Shown here: positions 38,264 through 47,392 of the stretch, piece by piece
Position numbering within the stretch: position 1 is the stretch's first letter
Layout: each line of letters opens with the position of its first letter
Origin: Cyanobacteria bacterium CG_2015-22_32_23
GTDB lineage: Bacteria > Cyanobacteriota > Cyanobacteriia > Cyanobacteriales > Cyanobacteriaceae
Direction: 5' to 3'
Assembly: GCA_009993045.1 (NCBI GenBank)
Contig: JAACUG010000065.1
Coordinates: 1-60,425 of the forward strand
Length of the DNA: 60,425 nt
Program-made: the position numbers and the translations under genes
The notes under the pieces: model-generated
The model's database searches: none
Told to the model about the DNA's origin: nothing
The model's input: only the letters and a program-made list of their open reading frames with translations

Positions 38264-39133
38264 ATGGGAAAAATTTGGGAATTAGATTTTTATTCACGGC
38301 CAATTTTAGACGACAATAACAAGAAACTATGGGAAATTTTAATCTGTGAAAGTCCTACTTCCATCGATACTAATCTTAACTCTTTATTCCGTTATTCCCA
38401 ATTCTGTTCTAATAATGAAGTTAATTCTTTAACCTTAAAAGATGCCATCGCTACTGCCATCGAAAAATCAGGAGAAACCCCGAATAAAATTCGTTTTTTC
38501 CGTCGTCAAATGAATAATATGATTATTAAGGGATGTGAAGAAGCAGGAATAGCGGTATTTTCTTCCCGTCATACTTACGCCTTAAATCAGTGGTTAGAAG
38601 AAAGAATGGAAAATTTTTATCCACTACAACAAGGATATGATGAAAAATCCCGACAATCGAAAACAGTACAATATCCTCAAAGTAATGCTGTTAATCTTCC
38701 TGATGCAGTGAAAGGAGACAAGCAAGACAAATGGGCGTTAGTAAGTCTTTCCTCCGATGACTTTGCTGACATGAAAGAATGGGATATTGGTTTTTCTGAA
38801 GCCTTCCCTCTCACCATGGCAAATATCGAAAAAAATACTACCATACCTGGATTAATAATCTTTTCTCAAAGGGCGTTACCTTTAGCAGGATGGATGTCTG
38901 GACTAGAATTAGGTTATTTAAGGCTAGAAAAGAGTCAATACCCGAAAATATGCCTAGAAACGGGAGTTAGTGATAGTTGGATTGTAGCTAATCTCACAGA
39001 TAAAGCAACCCTAGCTGAAGGAGAAAACTTTGAAAAAGCAAAAAAACAAGCCAACGGAGTTCACTTTTTGGCAGTACAATCTTCCCCAGAATCTGAATCT
39101 TTCGCTGCTTTTTGGTTACTTTTAGATAATTGA
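38264..39133 (+). CDS. Tab2/Atab2 family RNA-binding protein
   Basis: A 289-residue soluble protein starting MGKIWELDFYSRPILDDNN, the typical start of Tab2/Atab2 proteins. Other conserved stretches are PNKIRFFRRQMNNMI, GIAVFSSRHTYALNQWLEER and GLIIFSQRALPLAGWMSGLE. In algae and plants Tab2/Atab2 binds psaB and psbA transcripts and promotes photosystem translation; the cyanobacterial protein likely has a related function in photosystem biogenesis (family inference). leuD follows 83 bp later. Confidence 0.92.
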   Translation: MGKIWELDFYSRPILDDNNKKLWEILICESPTSIDTNLNSLFRYSQFCSNNEVNSLTLKDAIATAIEKSGETPNKIRFFRRQMNNMIIKGCEEAGIAVFSSRHTYALNQWLEERMENFYPLQQGYDEKSRQSKTVQYPQSNAVNLPDAVKGDKQDKWALVSLSSDDFADMKEWDIGFSEAFPLTMANIEKNTTIPGLIIFSQRALPLAGWMSGLELGYLRLEKSQYPKICLETGVSDSWIVANLTDKATLAEGENFEKAKKQANGVHFLAVQSSPESESFAAFWLLLDN

Positions 39134-39160
39134 CAATTAACAATCAATCATTAACAATAA
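39129..39160. repeat. AATTAAC-type heptamer repeat after the Tab2 gene
   Basis: The run ATTGACAATTAACAATCAAT and the following CATTAACAATAA are an imperfect tandem of the same 7-bp unit seen at 17350, 44881, 53746 and 59121. It overlaps the last bases of the Tab2 gene and extends into the intergenic DNA. Confidence 0.5.
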
Positions 39161-39216
39161 AAAAATAATCTAAAGACTAGAAAAACAGTGCAAAATTTAT
39201 CTATAAAATTAATTAT

Positions 39217-39807
39217 ATGAGTCAAAAAACTATTATTACAGGCACAGGAATTCCCCTTACAGGTAACGATATTGATACAGATAGAATTATCCCTGCTCGT
39301 TTCTTAAGAAATATTACCTTTGATGGCTTAGGAGAACAAGTGTTTGCTGATGATCGTACTGCCTTAAAAGGAAAACATCCCTTTGATTTACCTCAATATC
39401 AAAACGCTAATATTTTAGTAGTAAATGCAAACTTCGGATGTGGTTCAAGTAGAGAACACGCTCCTCAATCTTTATCTAGGTGGGGAATCTCCGCTATTAT
39501 TGGGGAGAGTTTTGCAGAGATATTTCTTGGTAACTGTTTAACAATGGGTATTCCTTGCGTTACTACCTCATCGGGTAACATTAAAAGTATTCAAAATTTA
39601 TTAGAAGGTAATCCTAGTATTGCCATGACTTTAGATTTAGAAACCATGAAAGTACAATGTGGACATTATAGTAGCACTGTAAAAATGGATTCGGGTGCTA
39701 GAAATATGTTAATTACAGGAAAATGGGATACTTGCGGTTTACTCACCCAAAATAATGAGCAAATTAAAGCTACGGCATTAAAATTACCTTATTTAGCGTG
39801 GAGTTAA
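39217..39807 (+). CDS. leuD: 3-isopropylmalate dehydratase small subunit
   Basis: A 196-residue protein, the small subunit of the leucine pathway isomerase that interconverts 2- and 3-isopropylmalate with LeuC. The swivel-domain motifs are clear: [18 protein letters not shown] near the start and [15 protein letters not shown] near residues 71-85. The N-terminal [15 protein letters not shown] is typical of the leuD/dmdB group. leuC is not in the window, so the heterodimer is encoded at separate loci. Confidence 0.95.
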   Translation: MSQKTIITGTGIPLTGNDIDTDRIIPARFLRNITFDGLGEQVFADDRTALKGKHPFDLPQYQNANILVVNANFGCGSSREHAPQSLSRWGISAIIGESFAEIFLGNCLTMGIPCVTTSSGNIKSIQNLLEGNPSIAMTLDLETMKVQCGHYSSTVKMDSGARNMLITGKWDTCGLLTQNNEQIKATALKLPYLAWS

Positions 39808-39921
39808 ACTAAAATATTCAGATGGGAAGCTAAATCATCAAGAAAATATCATATTTTTAAGTAAAAATTAACTATTCCCCATTACAAGTATTATCAATAA
39901 AAAGTAATTAATTTTATCAAT

Positions 39922-40518
39922 ATGAAGATTAAATCATTTGTGTTAGCACTTATTCTGACTATTTTTCCTCATAGTTTTTATCAAACTCAAGCTCAAACTT
40001 TACCTTCTTCTCAAAATACTAATTCCATTTCTGCGGATAATGACATTGATTTTTCTACCCTTGAAAAATATTTAGTGGAGCAAAATTGGCGTAAAGCTAA
40101 TGACGAAACTAGAAATATCATCTTACAAGGTAGCGGTAGAAAATCTATCGGTTGGATTCCTCCTTCAGATTTAAAAAATCTCTCCTGCGATAATTTAAAA
40201 ACCATTGATACATTATGGAAAGAAAATTCTAACGGTAGATTTGGTTTTAGTATTCAATTTCCTATTTATATTGAAACAGGTAATCGCCCGGGTAGAATGG
40301 TTAGTGACGATGCTTTTAATCGTTTTGGCGATCGCATTGGTTGGCGTAAAGATAATGATTGGATTATTTTTTATGAGAATCTAAATTTTACCAATACAGC
40401 ACCCATAGCGCATTTTCCCAATCCTAGGGCGGAGTATTCCATCACAGGAGGGCGACTTTTATATTCCGTGTTAGCTGAAAAAATGGTTCAATGCAAGATA
40501 GTTAATTACAAGAAATAA
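39922..40518 (+). CDS. Exported GUN4 domain protein
   Basis: A 198-residue protein with a signal peptide (about residues 1-24, ending TQAQT) and a GUN4 domain (about 45-170): LEKYLVEQNWRKANDETRNI, NGRFGFSIQFPIYIETGN and FNRFGDRIGWRKDNDWIIF. Canonical GUN4 is cytosolic or membrane-associated, binds porphyrins and activates Mg-chelatase. A GUN4 domain behind a signal peptide would be in the periplasm or lumen, so this is a paralogue with a different task. The domain call is strong. The export prediction rests on the hydrophobic N-terminus. Confidence 0.85.
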   Translation: MKIKSFVLALILTIFPHSFYQTQAQTLPSSQNTNSISADNDIDFSTLEKYLVEQNWRKANDETRNIILQGSGRKSIGWIPPSDLKNLSCDNLKTIDTLWKENSNGRFGFSIQFPIYIETGNRPGRMVSDDAFNRFGDRIGWRKDNDWIIFYENLNFTNTAPIAHFPNPRAEYSITGGRLLYSVLAEKMVQCKIVNYKK

Positions 40519-40612
40519 AACATAAGATTAATAAAGATACAAAACGTAAAATTTTAACCCTAAAACTATTCGTTACAATCTCATTAATTAGATCAATTAT
40601 TCAGGTAACACG

Positions 40613-42022
40613 ATGATTTATAAAAAATTTACTCCTAAGAATTTACTGACAACTATCTCAATTATTGCCATAGCCATATCAGGATGTAGTCAAGAAAAAA
40701 CAGAAACTCGAACCCCTCAACCAATTCCCGTAAGTTTAACCACCCTTGAAAGAGGAAACCTCATCGATAGTACAGAATATGTTGGTACATTAGAAGCTAT
40801 CAGTAGAGTAAGTCTTGCCCCTGAAATTAACGGTAGAATCATGAGAATAGTGGTACAAGAAGGAGATTTCGTCACTCAAGGGCAACTAATAGCAGAATTA
40901 GAGCCTACTCAACAACAAGAAGACGTATTTGCCGCCACTGCAAATATTCAAAGTCAAATTGCCGCCTATAATCAAGCACAATCAGAATTTAAACAGCGAG
41001 AAGGAGAAAGAGATAGTACTTCTTCTCAAGTAGCAGGATTGAAAGCTGATGTAAGCAGAGCTGAAGCCAACTTAAAATCAACTTTAGCGGATTTACAAAG
41101 AGCTACCGCCGATTTAGAATTAGCACAAGTAAATTATGATCGCTCCAAGTTTCTTGTTAATTCAGGAGTGTTGCCTACTCAAGATCTTGATGATAAAACC
41201 AGAGATTTAAGTTCAGCAAAAGCCACTCTTACCGCTAGACAAGAATCATCCCAAGCCGCACGGGCAGTGGTTCAAACTACCAAAGAATCTCTCAATTCCG
41301 CCGTGAGTAACTTAACCGTTGCACAAGAAAGAATACAAGGAGCAAAATCTAATATGGATAGGGCAAAAGCTAATATTGATGAATCAAGAGGAAATAAAGG
41401 TAGTATTGAACAAAACTTGATTTTTAACCGTATTGTTGCCCCTGTCAGTGGCATTGTAGGTGATTTTAATAAGAAAAAAGTTGGTGATTATGTCAACGTA
41501 GGACAAACTTTTACTACTATTACCAATAATGATAAATTTCTGCTCAATATTAATGTACCCGTAGAAAATTTATCTCGTTTAAAAATCGGCCTTCCTGTGG
41601 AAATTATCGGGGAAGATCAAAAATCGATTATTTCAGGTAATATTAGTTTTATTTCACCTTTAACCGAACAAAGTAACCAATCTGTTACCGTGAAAATTAG
41701 CTTTGTTAATGACGGTAGTTTTAAAGATGAAAAATATGTCCGCGCTCGTCTTATTTGGGATACCAAACCCGGAATTTTAATCCCCACTAATGTTGTTAGT
41801 AGTTTAGGAGGGCAAAAATTTGTCTTTGTTGCTAAACCTTCGGAAACTGATTCTAAACTTACCGCTAAACAAATTCCGATTACTATTGGTGGTATTCAAG
41901 GACAACAATATCAAGTAACTTCTGGTGTTATGCCGGGCGATCGCATCGTAACTTCTCGTATTTTAGATTTAAGAGATAACACCCCCATTACAGAAGCAGA
42001 ATTAACCTCCACAAATAATTAG
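40613..42022 (+). CDS. RND efflux periplasmic adaptor (HlyD/MFP family) lipoprotein
   Basis: A 469-residue protein with lipoprotein signal (ISGCSQ, lipid Cys25). The adaptor fold is visible: lipoyl half motif IMRIVVQEGDFVTQGQLIAEL (partial), a long alpha-helical hairpin from about residue 105 to 260, the second half motif IVAPVSGIVGDFNKKKVGDYV and a beta-barrel region to the C-terminus. It should link an RND pump to an outer-membrane channel. No pump gene adjoins it, but an HAE1 pump lies at 1265-4450 and could be its partner (speculative). Confidence 0.9.
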   Translation: MIYKKFTPKNLLTTISIIAIAISGCSQEKTETRTPQPIPVSLTTLERGNLIDSTEYVGTLEAISRVSLAPEINGRIMRIVVQEGDFVTQGQLIAELEPTQQQEDVFAATANIQSQIAAYNQAQSEFKQREGERDSTSSQVAGLKADVSRAEANLKSTLADLQRATADLELAQVNYDRSKFLVNSGVLPTQDLDDKTRDLSSAKATLTARQESSQAARAVVQTTKESLNSAVSNLTVAQERIQGAKSNMDRAKANIDESRGNKGSIEQNLIFNRIVAPVSGIVGDFNKKKVGDYVNVGQTFTTITNNDKFLLNINVPVENLSRLKIGLPVEIIGEDQKSIISGNISFISPLTEQSNQSVTVKISFVNDGSFKDEKYVRARLIWDTKPGILIPTNVVSSLGGQKFVFVAKPSETDSKLTAKQIPITIGGIQGQQYQVTSGVMPGDRIVTSRILDLRDNTPITEAELTSTNN

Positions 42023-42094
42023 AGCTTAATTGATCAGTATTTATCCTAACTTTCTATTTCAGGTAAACCCTAAATAATAAAATATCTCATCTTT

Positions 42095-42940
42095 ATGACA
42101 TCTAACTCTTTTCAAAAACCTTTACGAAAAAAAGAAAATTCTGTGCATTATCAAGAAAGTAACCAAGAAAAAGAAGATATAAATATAGAAAGTGATTTAC
42201 CAGATTTGATTTATGGTTGTTATCCTGTTTTAGCAGCCTTAGAAAATAATCACCAATTAAACCGTCTTTATATTATCGGTAAATTGCTTCATGATAACCG
42301 TTTTGAGTCGTTATTATCCCAAGCAAAAGCTAATGGTACAGTTATTGATGTCGTTGATAATAATCGTCTTAGTCAGATTACTAACTTTGCGAATCATCAA
42401 GGAGTTGCGGCTACTGTCGCCCCTTATGAATATTTAGAGTTACCAGAATTAATTAGTCAAGCAAAAAATGATAGTGATAATCCAGTAATCATAATAGCAG
42501 ACGGGATCAATGATCCCCATAATTTAGGTGCAATAATTCGCACAGCAGAGGCTTTAGGAATGCAAGGATTAATCATCCCTCAAAGAAGAGCAGTAGGTAT
42601 TACTTCCACCGTCAAAAAGGTTGCGGCTGGGGCATTAGAATATTTTTCCGTTGCTAGGGTAGTCAATTTACAAAATGCCATCGTTGAATTAAAAGAAGCG
42701 GGTTTTTGGATTTATGGCACAATTGCAGATAGTGGTAATGTTTTACACAAAACAAAATTAGAAGGAGCGATAGGGTTAGTAGTAGGCTCTGAAGAAAAAG
42801 GTATTAGTCAATCCACAGCTAAATCTTGTGATTTTTTGGTATCTATTCCCATGATGGGAAAAACTCCTAGTCTTAATGCCTCCGTTGCCACTGCAATTTG
42901 TCTTTATGAAGTGCGTCGTCAGCAACTTTTAAGTCAATAA
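42095..42940 (+). CDS. rlmB: 23S rRNA (guanosine-2'-O-)-methyltransferase RlmB family
   Basis: A 281-residue SpoU/TrmH-family methyltransferase. An N-terminal substrate-binding domain (about residues 35-115, [21 protein letters not shown]) is followed by the knotted SPOUT domain with motifs [32 protein letters not shown] and [16 protein letters not shown]. RlmB methylates G2251 of 23S rRNA. Other TrmH-like specificities cannot be excluded by sequence alone. Confidence 0.92.
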   Translation: MTSNSFQKPLRKKENSVHYQESNQEKEDINIESDLPDLIYGCYPVLAALENNHQLNRLYIIGKLLHDNRFESLLSQAKANGTVIDVVDNNRLSQITNFANHQGVAATVAPYEYLELPELISQAKNDSDNPVIIIADGINDPHNLGAIIRTAEALGMQGLIIPQRRAVGITSTVKKVAAGALEYFSVARVVNLQNAIVELKEAGFWIYGTIADSGNVLHKTKLEGAIGLVVGSEEKGISQSTAKSCDFLVSIPMMGKTPSLNASVATAICLYEVRRQQLLSQ

Positions 42941-43106
42941 AAATGGGTAAATCTCCTCCTTGTCAATATATTGGAGTAAAAACTAAAGTAAAAGTAAACT
43001 TCACCGAGTAAAAATATTTCATCGTTAAGATAAAGTTAGTCAATTAATCAAATCATCGGCTATCATTCAAAAAAAACTCGAAATAATCGAATCAGAGGAA
43101 AATTAC

Positions 43107-43403
43107 ATGAAAGAATTGTTAATTAGGATATTAGACTTATTTGGACTTGCTTGTTGGGTAGAAATTAGTACAGAAATTCCTAGATGTATTTACTATTTTG
43201 GCCCTTTTTTAACTCTGAAAGAAGCTAAATCCACACAGGATGGATATATTGAAGATTTAACTGAAGAAGGTGCTAAAAATATAGTAGTTACGGTTAAACG
43301 TTGTAAGCCTAAAGAATTAACTATTTTTGATGACTTGGGGGAGTTGAAAAATTTTTCGGCAATTTTACCTTCAAAAAATGAAATCCAAACCGCTTCGTTT
43401 TAA
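43107..43403 (+). CDS. DUF1816 domain protein
   Basis: A 98-residue soluble protein. The core CWVEISTEIPRCIYYFGPF then TLKEAKSTQDGYIEDLTEEGA matches DUF1816, a small family in cyanobacteria that is sometimes fused to phycobilisome-related proteins. The function is unknown. The neighbours (rlmB, queC) give no obvious clue. Confidence 0.78.
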   Translation: MKELLIRILDLFGLACWVEISTEIPRCIYYFGPFLTLKEAKSTQDGYIEDLTEEGAKNIVVTVKRCKPKELTIFDDLGELKNFSAILPSKNEIQTASF

Positions 43404-43587
43404 GAATTATTAAAATCGAAAGATTAAGCCAAAAGGGAGAAAAAAGGAAGAAAAGATAAATCAAGTAATGTGTTTTTATTTTTTCAGATAAAATTCATAA
43501 TTGACGAGGAAAACTTTACTCAGATCTTATATTAGAATAAAAATACTTATTAAATAAACGACTTCCTATCTCCTTCATCAACTTATC

Positions 43588-44340
43588 ATGTCTGACAAAA
43601 AAGCCATTGTTTTATTATCGGGAGGTTTAGATTCCGCCACCAGTGCCGCTATTGCCATTCAAGCAGGATATAATACCATTGCTTTATCATTTCGTTATGG
43701 GCAAAAACACGCCAAAGAGTTAGAAATTGCCCAAAAATTAGCACCAAAATTAGGTATTAAAGAGCATTATATTATTGATGTTAATTTATCATTATGGGGT
43801 GGATCTTCTTTAACAGATCAAAAAATGGAGATTCCTGAAGATGGTGTTAAATCCCAAGAAATCCCCTCTACTTATGTACCTGGTCGAAATACGGTTTTTA
43901 TTGCCATTGCCCTTTCTTTAGCCGAAGCCAAGGAAGCCGAAGCAATTTATCTTGGTATCAATGCCATAGATTATTCAGGGTATCCTGATTGTCGCCCAGA
44001 ATATTTAAAAACCTTTCAAGAATTAGCCAATTTATCATCAAAAGTTGGTGTTGAAGGCAAACCACCTCAATTAATTGCGCCTTTAATGGAATTATCAAAA
44101 CAAGACATTGTCAAAAAAGCCCTAAGTTTAGGTGTACCTATAGAAGAAACATGGTCGTGTTATCAAGGGGGAGAAAAACCTTGCGGTGTGTGTGATTCTT
44201 GTCGTATTCGCAACGATGCTTTAATCAAGGCAGGTTATACTAATTTAATCGACATTCCCAAAAATTGGGGGAAAAATCTCAAATTTTACGAGCCAACAAC
44301 GGTTTTAGCCACCGAAAATTTAATTTCTGAAGATGTTTAA
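43588..44340 (+). CDS. queC: 7-cyano-7-deazaguanine synthase
   Basis: A 250-residue ATP-dependent enzyme that makes preQ0 in the queuosine pathway. The PP-loop [13 protein letters not shown] is near residues 9-21. The zinc site is in [19 protein letters not shown] near 192-210. The segments [10 protein letters not shown] and [18 protein letters not shown] are typical. No other queuosine genes adjoin, and no riboswitch upstream is visible to me. Confidence 0.96.
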   Translation: MSDKKAIVLLSGGLDSATSAAIAIQAGYNTIALSFRYGQKHAKELEIAQKLAPKLGIKEHYIIDVNLSLWGGSSLTDQKMEIPEDGVKSQEIPSTYVPGRNTVFIAIALSLAEAKEAEAIYLGINAIDYSGYPDCRPEYLKTFQELANLSSKVGVEGKPPQLIAPLMELSKQDIVKKALSLGVPIEETWSCYQGGEKPCGVCDSCRIRNDALIKAGYTNLIDIPKNWGKNLKFYEPTTVLATENLISEDV

Positions 44341-44358
44341 TGCAGTTTAATTGACAAG

Positions 44359-44386
44359 GGATAATGGACAATGGACAATGGATTAT
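44359..44386. repeat. Tandem heptamer repeat (GGACAAT family)
   Basis: Four consecutive units, GGATAAT, GGACAAT, GGACAAT and GGATTAT, lie between queC and psbQ. Same period (7 bp) as the other arrays in the window. Confidence 0.75.
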
Positions 44387-44420
44387 AAACCATTTAAAAA
44401 TAACATAAAAGTATAAAAAT

Positions 44421-44870
44421 ATGAGATTATTACGTCCGATTCTCTCCTTAGTTTTGGTTTTAGTAACCACCTTGTTAGTTAGTTGTAGCGGTCCTAGTCA
44501 AGCTAAAATTCCCACAGTTTATAGCCCAGAAAAAATAGTACAATTACAATCTTATCGTGAGCCTATTGCCTCCGCACGAGAAAGTATGGAAACTCTTAAA
44601 GGCTTTATCCAAGAACAAAATTGGACAGATACAAGAACTTTCATTCATGGTCCATTTGGTGCATTACGTCAAGATATGTCCATTGCGTCCAAAAAACTAT
44701 TACAAAAAGATCAAAAACCAGCACAAGATTTAGCCAAAGAATTATTTGGACATTTTGAAAAAATTGATGCTGCTGCGAAAGCTCGTAATTCTCTTTTAGC
44801 TCAAGAACAGTACATAGAAGCTATTAAAGATTTTGATAGTTATTTGAATTTAATTCCTACTAATAACTAA
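44421..44870 (+). CDS. psbQ: Photosystem II lipoprotein CyanoQ (PsbQ homologue)
   Basis: A 149-residue lumenal lipoprotein. The signal ends in the lipobox LLVSCSG with lipidated Cys22. The mature four-helix PsbQ-like domain contains YREPIASARESMETLKGFI and TRTFIHGPFGALRQDMS, the latter the conserved family hallmark. CyanoQ binds the lumenal side of PSII near the oxygen-evolving complex. The length and order fit cyanobacterial PsbQ. Confidence 0.9.
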   Translation: MRLLRPILSLVLVLVTTLLVSCSGPSQAKIPTVYSPEKIVQLQSYREPIASARESMETLKGFIQEQNWTDTRTFIHGPFGALRQDMSIASKKLLQKDQKPAQDLAKELFGHFEKIDAAAKARNSLLAQEQYIEAIKDFDSYLNLIPTNN

Positions 44871-44880
44871 TTATTTATCA

Positions 44881-44905
44881 TCAATTAACAATTAACAGTT
44901 AATCA
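44881..44905. repeat. AATTAAC-type heptamer repeat after psbQ
   Basis: TCAATTAACAATTAACAGTT continues as AATCA. It carries at least three units of the 7-bp sequence found after other genes here, and starts 11 bp after the psbQ stop codon. Confidence 0.6.
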
Positions 44906-44941
44906 TGTAATTATTCATTATAATAAATAAATTAGGCTCTT

Positions 44942-45934
44942 ATGAATGTTACTGAAACTTTGTTTTTATCAGTTAATTATGAAGTATTTTGCCCACAAAT
45001 ATTAACTATTATAAGAGAATATTTACACTGCGAACAAGTTTTTATTTCTAAATTAAATCAGAAAGAAGAGCAAGAATTTATTATCGATTTTCAAGGAAAT
45101 AATTATCATAATTTATCTAAAAATAGTCAAGAAAGTTATCAACTTGATCCTCGAATAATACCTTATCTTCAGAGAGAATCTGTAGATTATTATACCCATA
45201 AAGATCAATTTAGTCTTGAGGATGATACTAACCCTATAAAAAGAGCAGAATTAGCTATTCCTATTATTATTAAAACTCCTGAAATAAGAAAAATCAGTAA
45301 TCAAAAATTATGGGGAATTTTGTTTATTTATGATTATAATTATTTACGAGAATGGTTATTAGAAGAAATTAAATTTATTGAGGATATTATTAATCAATTA
45401 GTAATAGCCCTAGAAAGAAGTATTTTATATGAAAAATTACAATTTTCTCAAGCCGAATTAGTTAATTCTCAAGTTATAGATGAAGTCACAGGATTAGCAA
45501 AATATTCTTCTTTTATGGATTGTTTAGACTATGAATGGCGTAGATTAACCCGTGAAAAACAACCTCTTTCATTGATTTTAATAGAAATAAATTATTCAGG
45601 AAATTTGATTAATAATTTGTTGATGGCAATTGGTAATATCATTCAAAAAGAAATGAAACGCCCTACAGATTTAGGTGCTCATTATAAGGCGAATCAGTTA
45701 ATAATTATGTTACCAAATACAGATAATGTTGGAGCTTTGTGGGTTAATGAAAATATCATCAATAAAATTTCCTCTCAACTAAAAAAAAGTTATAATTATG
45801 AGTCTAAATCTAGTATTATTACCACTATTCCAATGGTAAATATTAATTTTAATAGCATACTTAAAATAGTTGAAAAACCATTAATAAATAATCAAAATTT
45901 AACAGAAAAAATTTATAATCAGAATTTAGTTTAA
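44942..45934 (+). CDS. GAF-like protein with a degenerate GGDEF domain
   Basis: A 330-residue soluble protein. Residues about 10-160 look like a GAF domain (REYLHCEQVFISKLNQ, ELAIPIIIK, QKLWGILFIYDYNY). From about 175 a GGDEF-type fold begins (DEVTGLAKYSSFMDCLDYEW then EKQPLSLILIEINYS). The active-site loop, normally GGEEF or GGDEF, reads KANQL at residues 249-253, and metal-binding aspartates are missing (LIEIN instead of a DID-type motif). It is therefore probably not a diguanylate cyclase but a binding or structural relative. It precedes murT by 47 bp on the same strand. Confidence 0.8.
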   Translation: MNVTETLFLSVNYEVFCPQILTIIREYLHCEQVFISKLNQKEEQEFIIDFQGNNYHNLSKNSQESYQLDPRIIPYLQRESVDYYTHKDQFSLEDDTNPIKRAELAIPIIIKTPEIRKISNQKLWGILFIYDYNYLREWLLEEIKFIEDIINQLVIALERSILYEKLQFSQAELVNSQVIDEVTGLAKYSSFMDCLDYEWRRLTREKQPLSLILIEINYSGNLINNLLMAIGNIIQKEMKRPTDLGAHYKANQLIIMLPNTDNVGALWVNENIINKISSQLKKSYNYESKSSIITTIPMVNINFNSILKIVEKPLINNQNLTEKIYNQNLV

Positions 45935-45981
45935 TCTCTCCATTAATATAATAAAAAATAAATATAAGGAATAAATTTAAG

Positions 45982-47319
45982 ATGAATATAATTGATAATT
46001 TTCGTTTAGGTTTAGCAGTGGCTACCGCCAAAATAGTTACAGGTTTTGTTAAAACATTAAAATTAGGTGCAGCCAGTGTTTTACCCGGAGAAATAGCCAG
46101 TCGTTTACATCCTCAATTATTAAATCTTTTATCCCAACAATTAACAAAAGGATTGATTTTAGTTGTCGGTACAAATGGTAAAACTACTACTTCTTTATTA
46201 TTAAAAGATATATTAGTTGATAATGGCTATAAAATTATTCATAATTCTACTGGTGCAAATTTAATTAATGGCTTAATTACTTGTTTAATAATGAATAGTA
46301 ATTTATGGGGAAAATTAACCGCAGATTATGCTATTTTAGAAGTAGATGAAAACATTTTACCTTTAGCATTAAAACAGTGTAATCCTACCCATATTTTAGC
46401 CTTAAATTTGTTTAGAGATCAATTAGATCGTTATGGAGAAGTTGATACCATTAGTTATCGTTGGCAAAATGCCATTACACCTTTAAGTAACGATACATTT
46501 ATTATTGTTAATGGAGATGATCCCACATTATGTTATTTAGGTCAAAATTTATCGCAAAAAGTATTATTTTTTGGTTTAAATGAGCCTGAATTATACTTAG
46601 AAGAAATCCCTCACGCAGTGGATTCTATTTATTGTCCAAAATGTGGCACTTCTCTTGATTATAAAGGAGTTTATTTATCTCATTTAGGTGATTATGATTG
46701 TCCGAAATGTGACTTTACTAAAAGTAAATTATCCGTTAATAGTGCAGAATGGCAACAAATTTTAATCGGCGTTTATAATAAATATAATACTCTAGCAGCA
46801 GGATTAGTAGCAGAAACTATTGGCATAAAAAGAGAGATTATTAATGATACTATTACTAATTTTAAAGCAGCTTTTGGTAGAGCGGAAGAATTGATAATTA
46901 ATGATAAAAAAATTCGTATTTTACTATCTAAAAATCCTGTGGGTATGAATGAGACAATTAGGGCGGTAAATGACATTAGAAAAATTAATTTATCGAGTAC
47001 TATTTTAATGATATTAAATGATCGTATTCCCGATGGTACTGATGTTTCTTGGATTTGGGACGTGGATACAGAAAAATTGGTAGAAATGGGCGGTAATATA
47101 GTAGTTAGTGGAGATCGAGTTTATGATATGGCTTTAAGATTAAAATATAGTATTGATACTCTGAATTCCACCATGAATTTAGTAGTAGAGGAAAATCTTA
47201 AAATTGCTGTAAATCAAGCCTTAGAATTAACTCCTGATAATGAAACCTTGTATATTATTCCCACTTATTCAGCTATGTTAGAAGTGCGAAAATTATTATT
47301 AGGTAGAGAGATTTTATAA
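45982..47319 (+). CDS. murT: Mur ligase family protein, MurT type
   Basis: A 445-residue protein with ATP-binding P-loop GTNGKTTT (residues 63-70), the Mur ligase central domain (LEVDENILPLAL, LNLFRDQLDRYGEVDT) and the MurT-specific zinc-ribbon cysteines Cys218, Cys221, Cys240 and Cys243 (CPKCGTSL ... CPKCDF). The C-terminus is the DUF1727 region (MNETIRAVNDIRK, IPDGTDVSWIWDVD). MurT works with GatD to amidate D-Glu of lipid II stem peptides in Gram-positive bacteria. No GatD gene is adjacent, so the partner must be encoded elsewhere or the activity differs. Confidence 0.9.
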   Translation: MNIIDNFRLGLAVATAKIVTGFVKTLKLGAASVLPGEIASRLHPQLLNLLSQQLTKGLILVVGTNGKTTTSLLLKDILVDNGYKIIHNSTGANLINGLITCLIMNSNLWGKLTADYAILEVDENILPLALKQCNPTHILALNLFRDQLDRYGEVDTISYRWQNAITPLSNDTFIIVNGDDPTLCYLGQNLSQKVLFFGLNEPELYLEEIPHAVDSIYCPKCGTSLDYKGVYLSHLGDYDCPKCDFTKSKLSVNSAEWQQILIGVYNKYNTLAAGLVAETIGIKREIINDTITNFKAAFGRAEELIINDKKIRILLSKNPVGMNETIRAVNDIRKINLSSTILMILNDRIPDGTDVSWIWDVDTEKLVEMGGNIVVSGDRVYDMALRLKYSIDTLNSTMNLVVEENLKIAVNQALELTPDNETLYIIPTYSAMLEVRKLLLGREIL

Positions 47320-47392
47320 TAAATTATTTATCTTTTATTTTTTTTAGTTAAGATAGGAACATAAAAGTTATTTTATTCTGGTATTATAGTTT

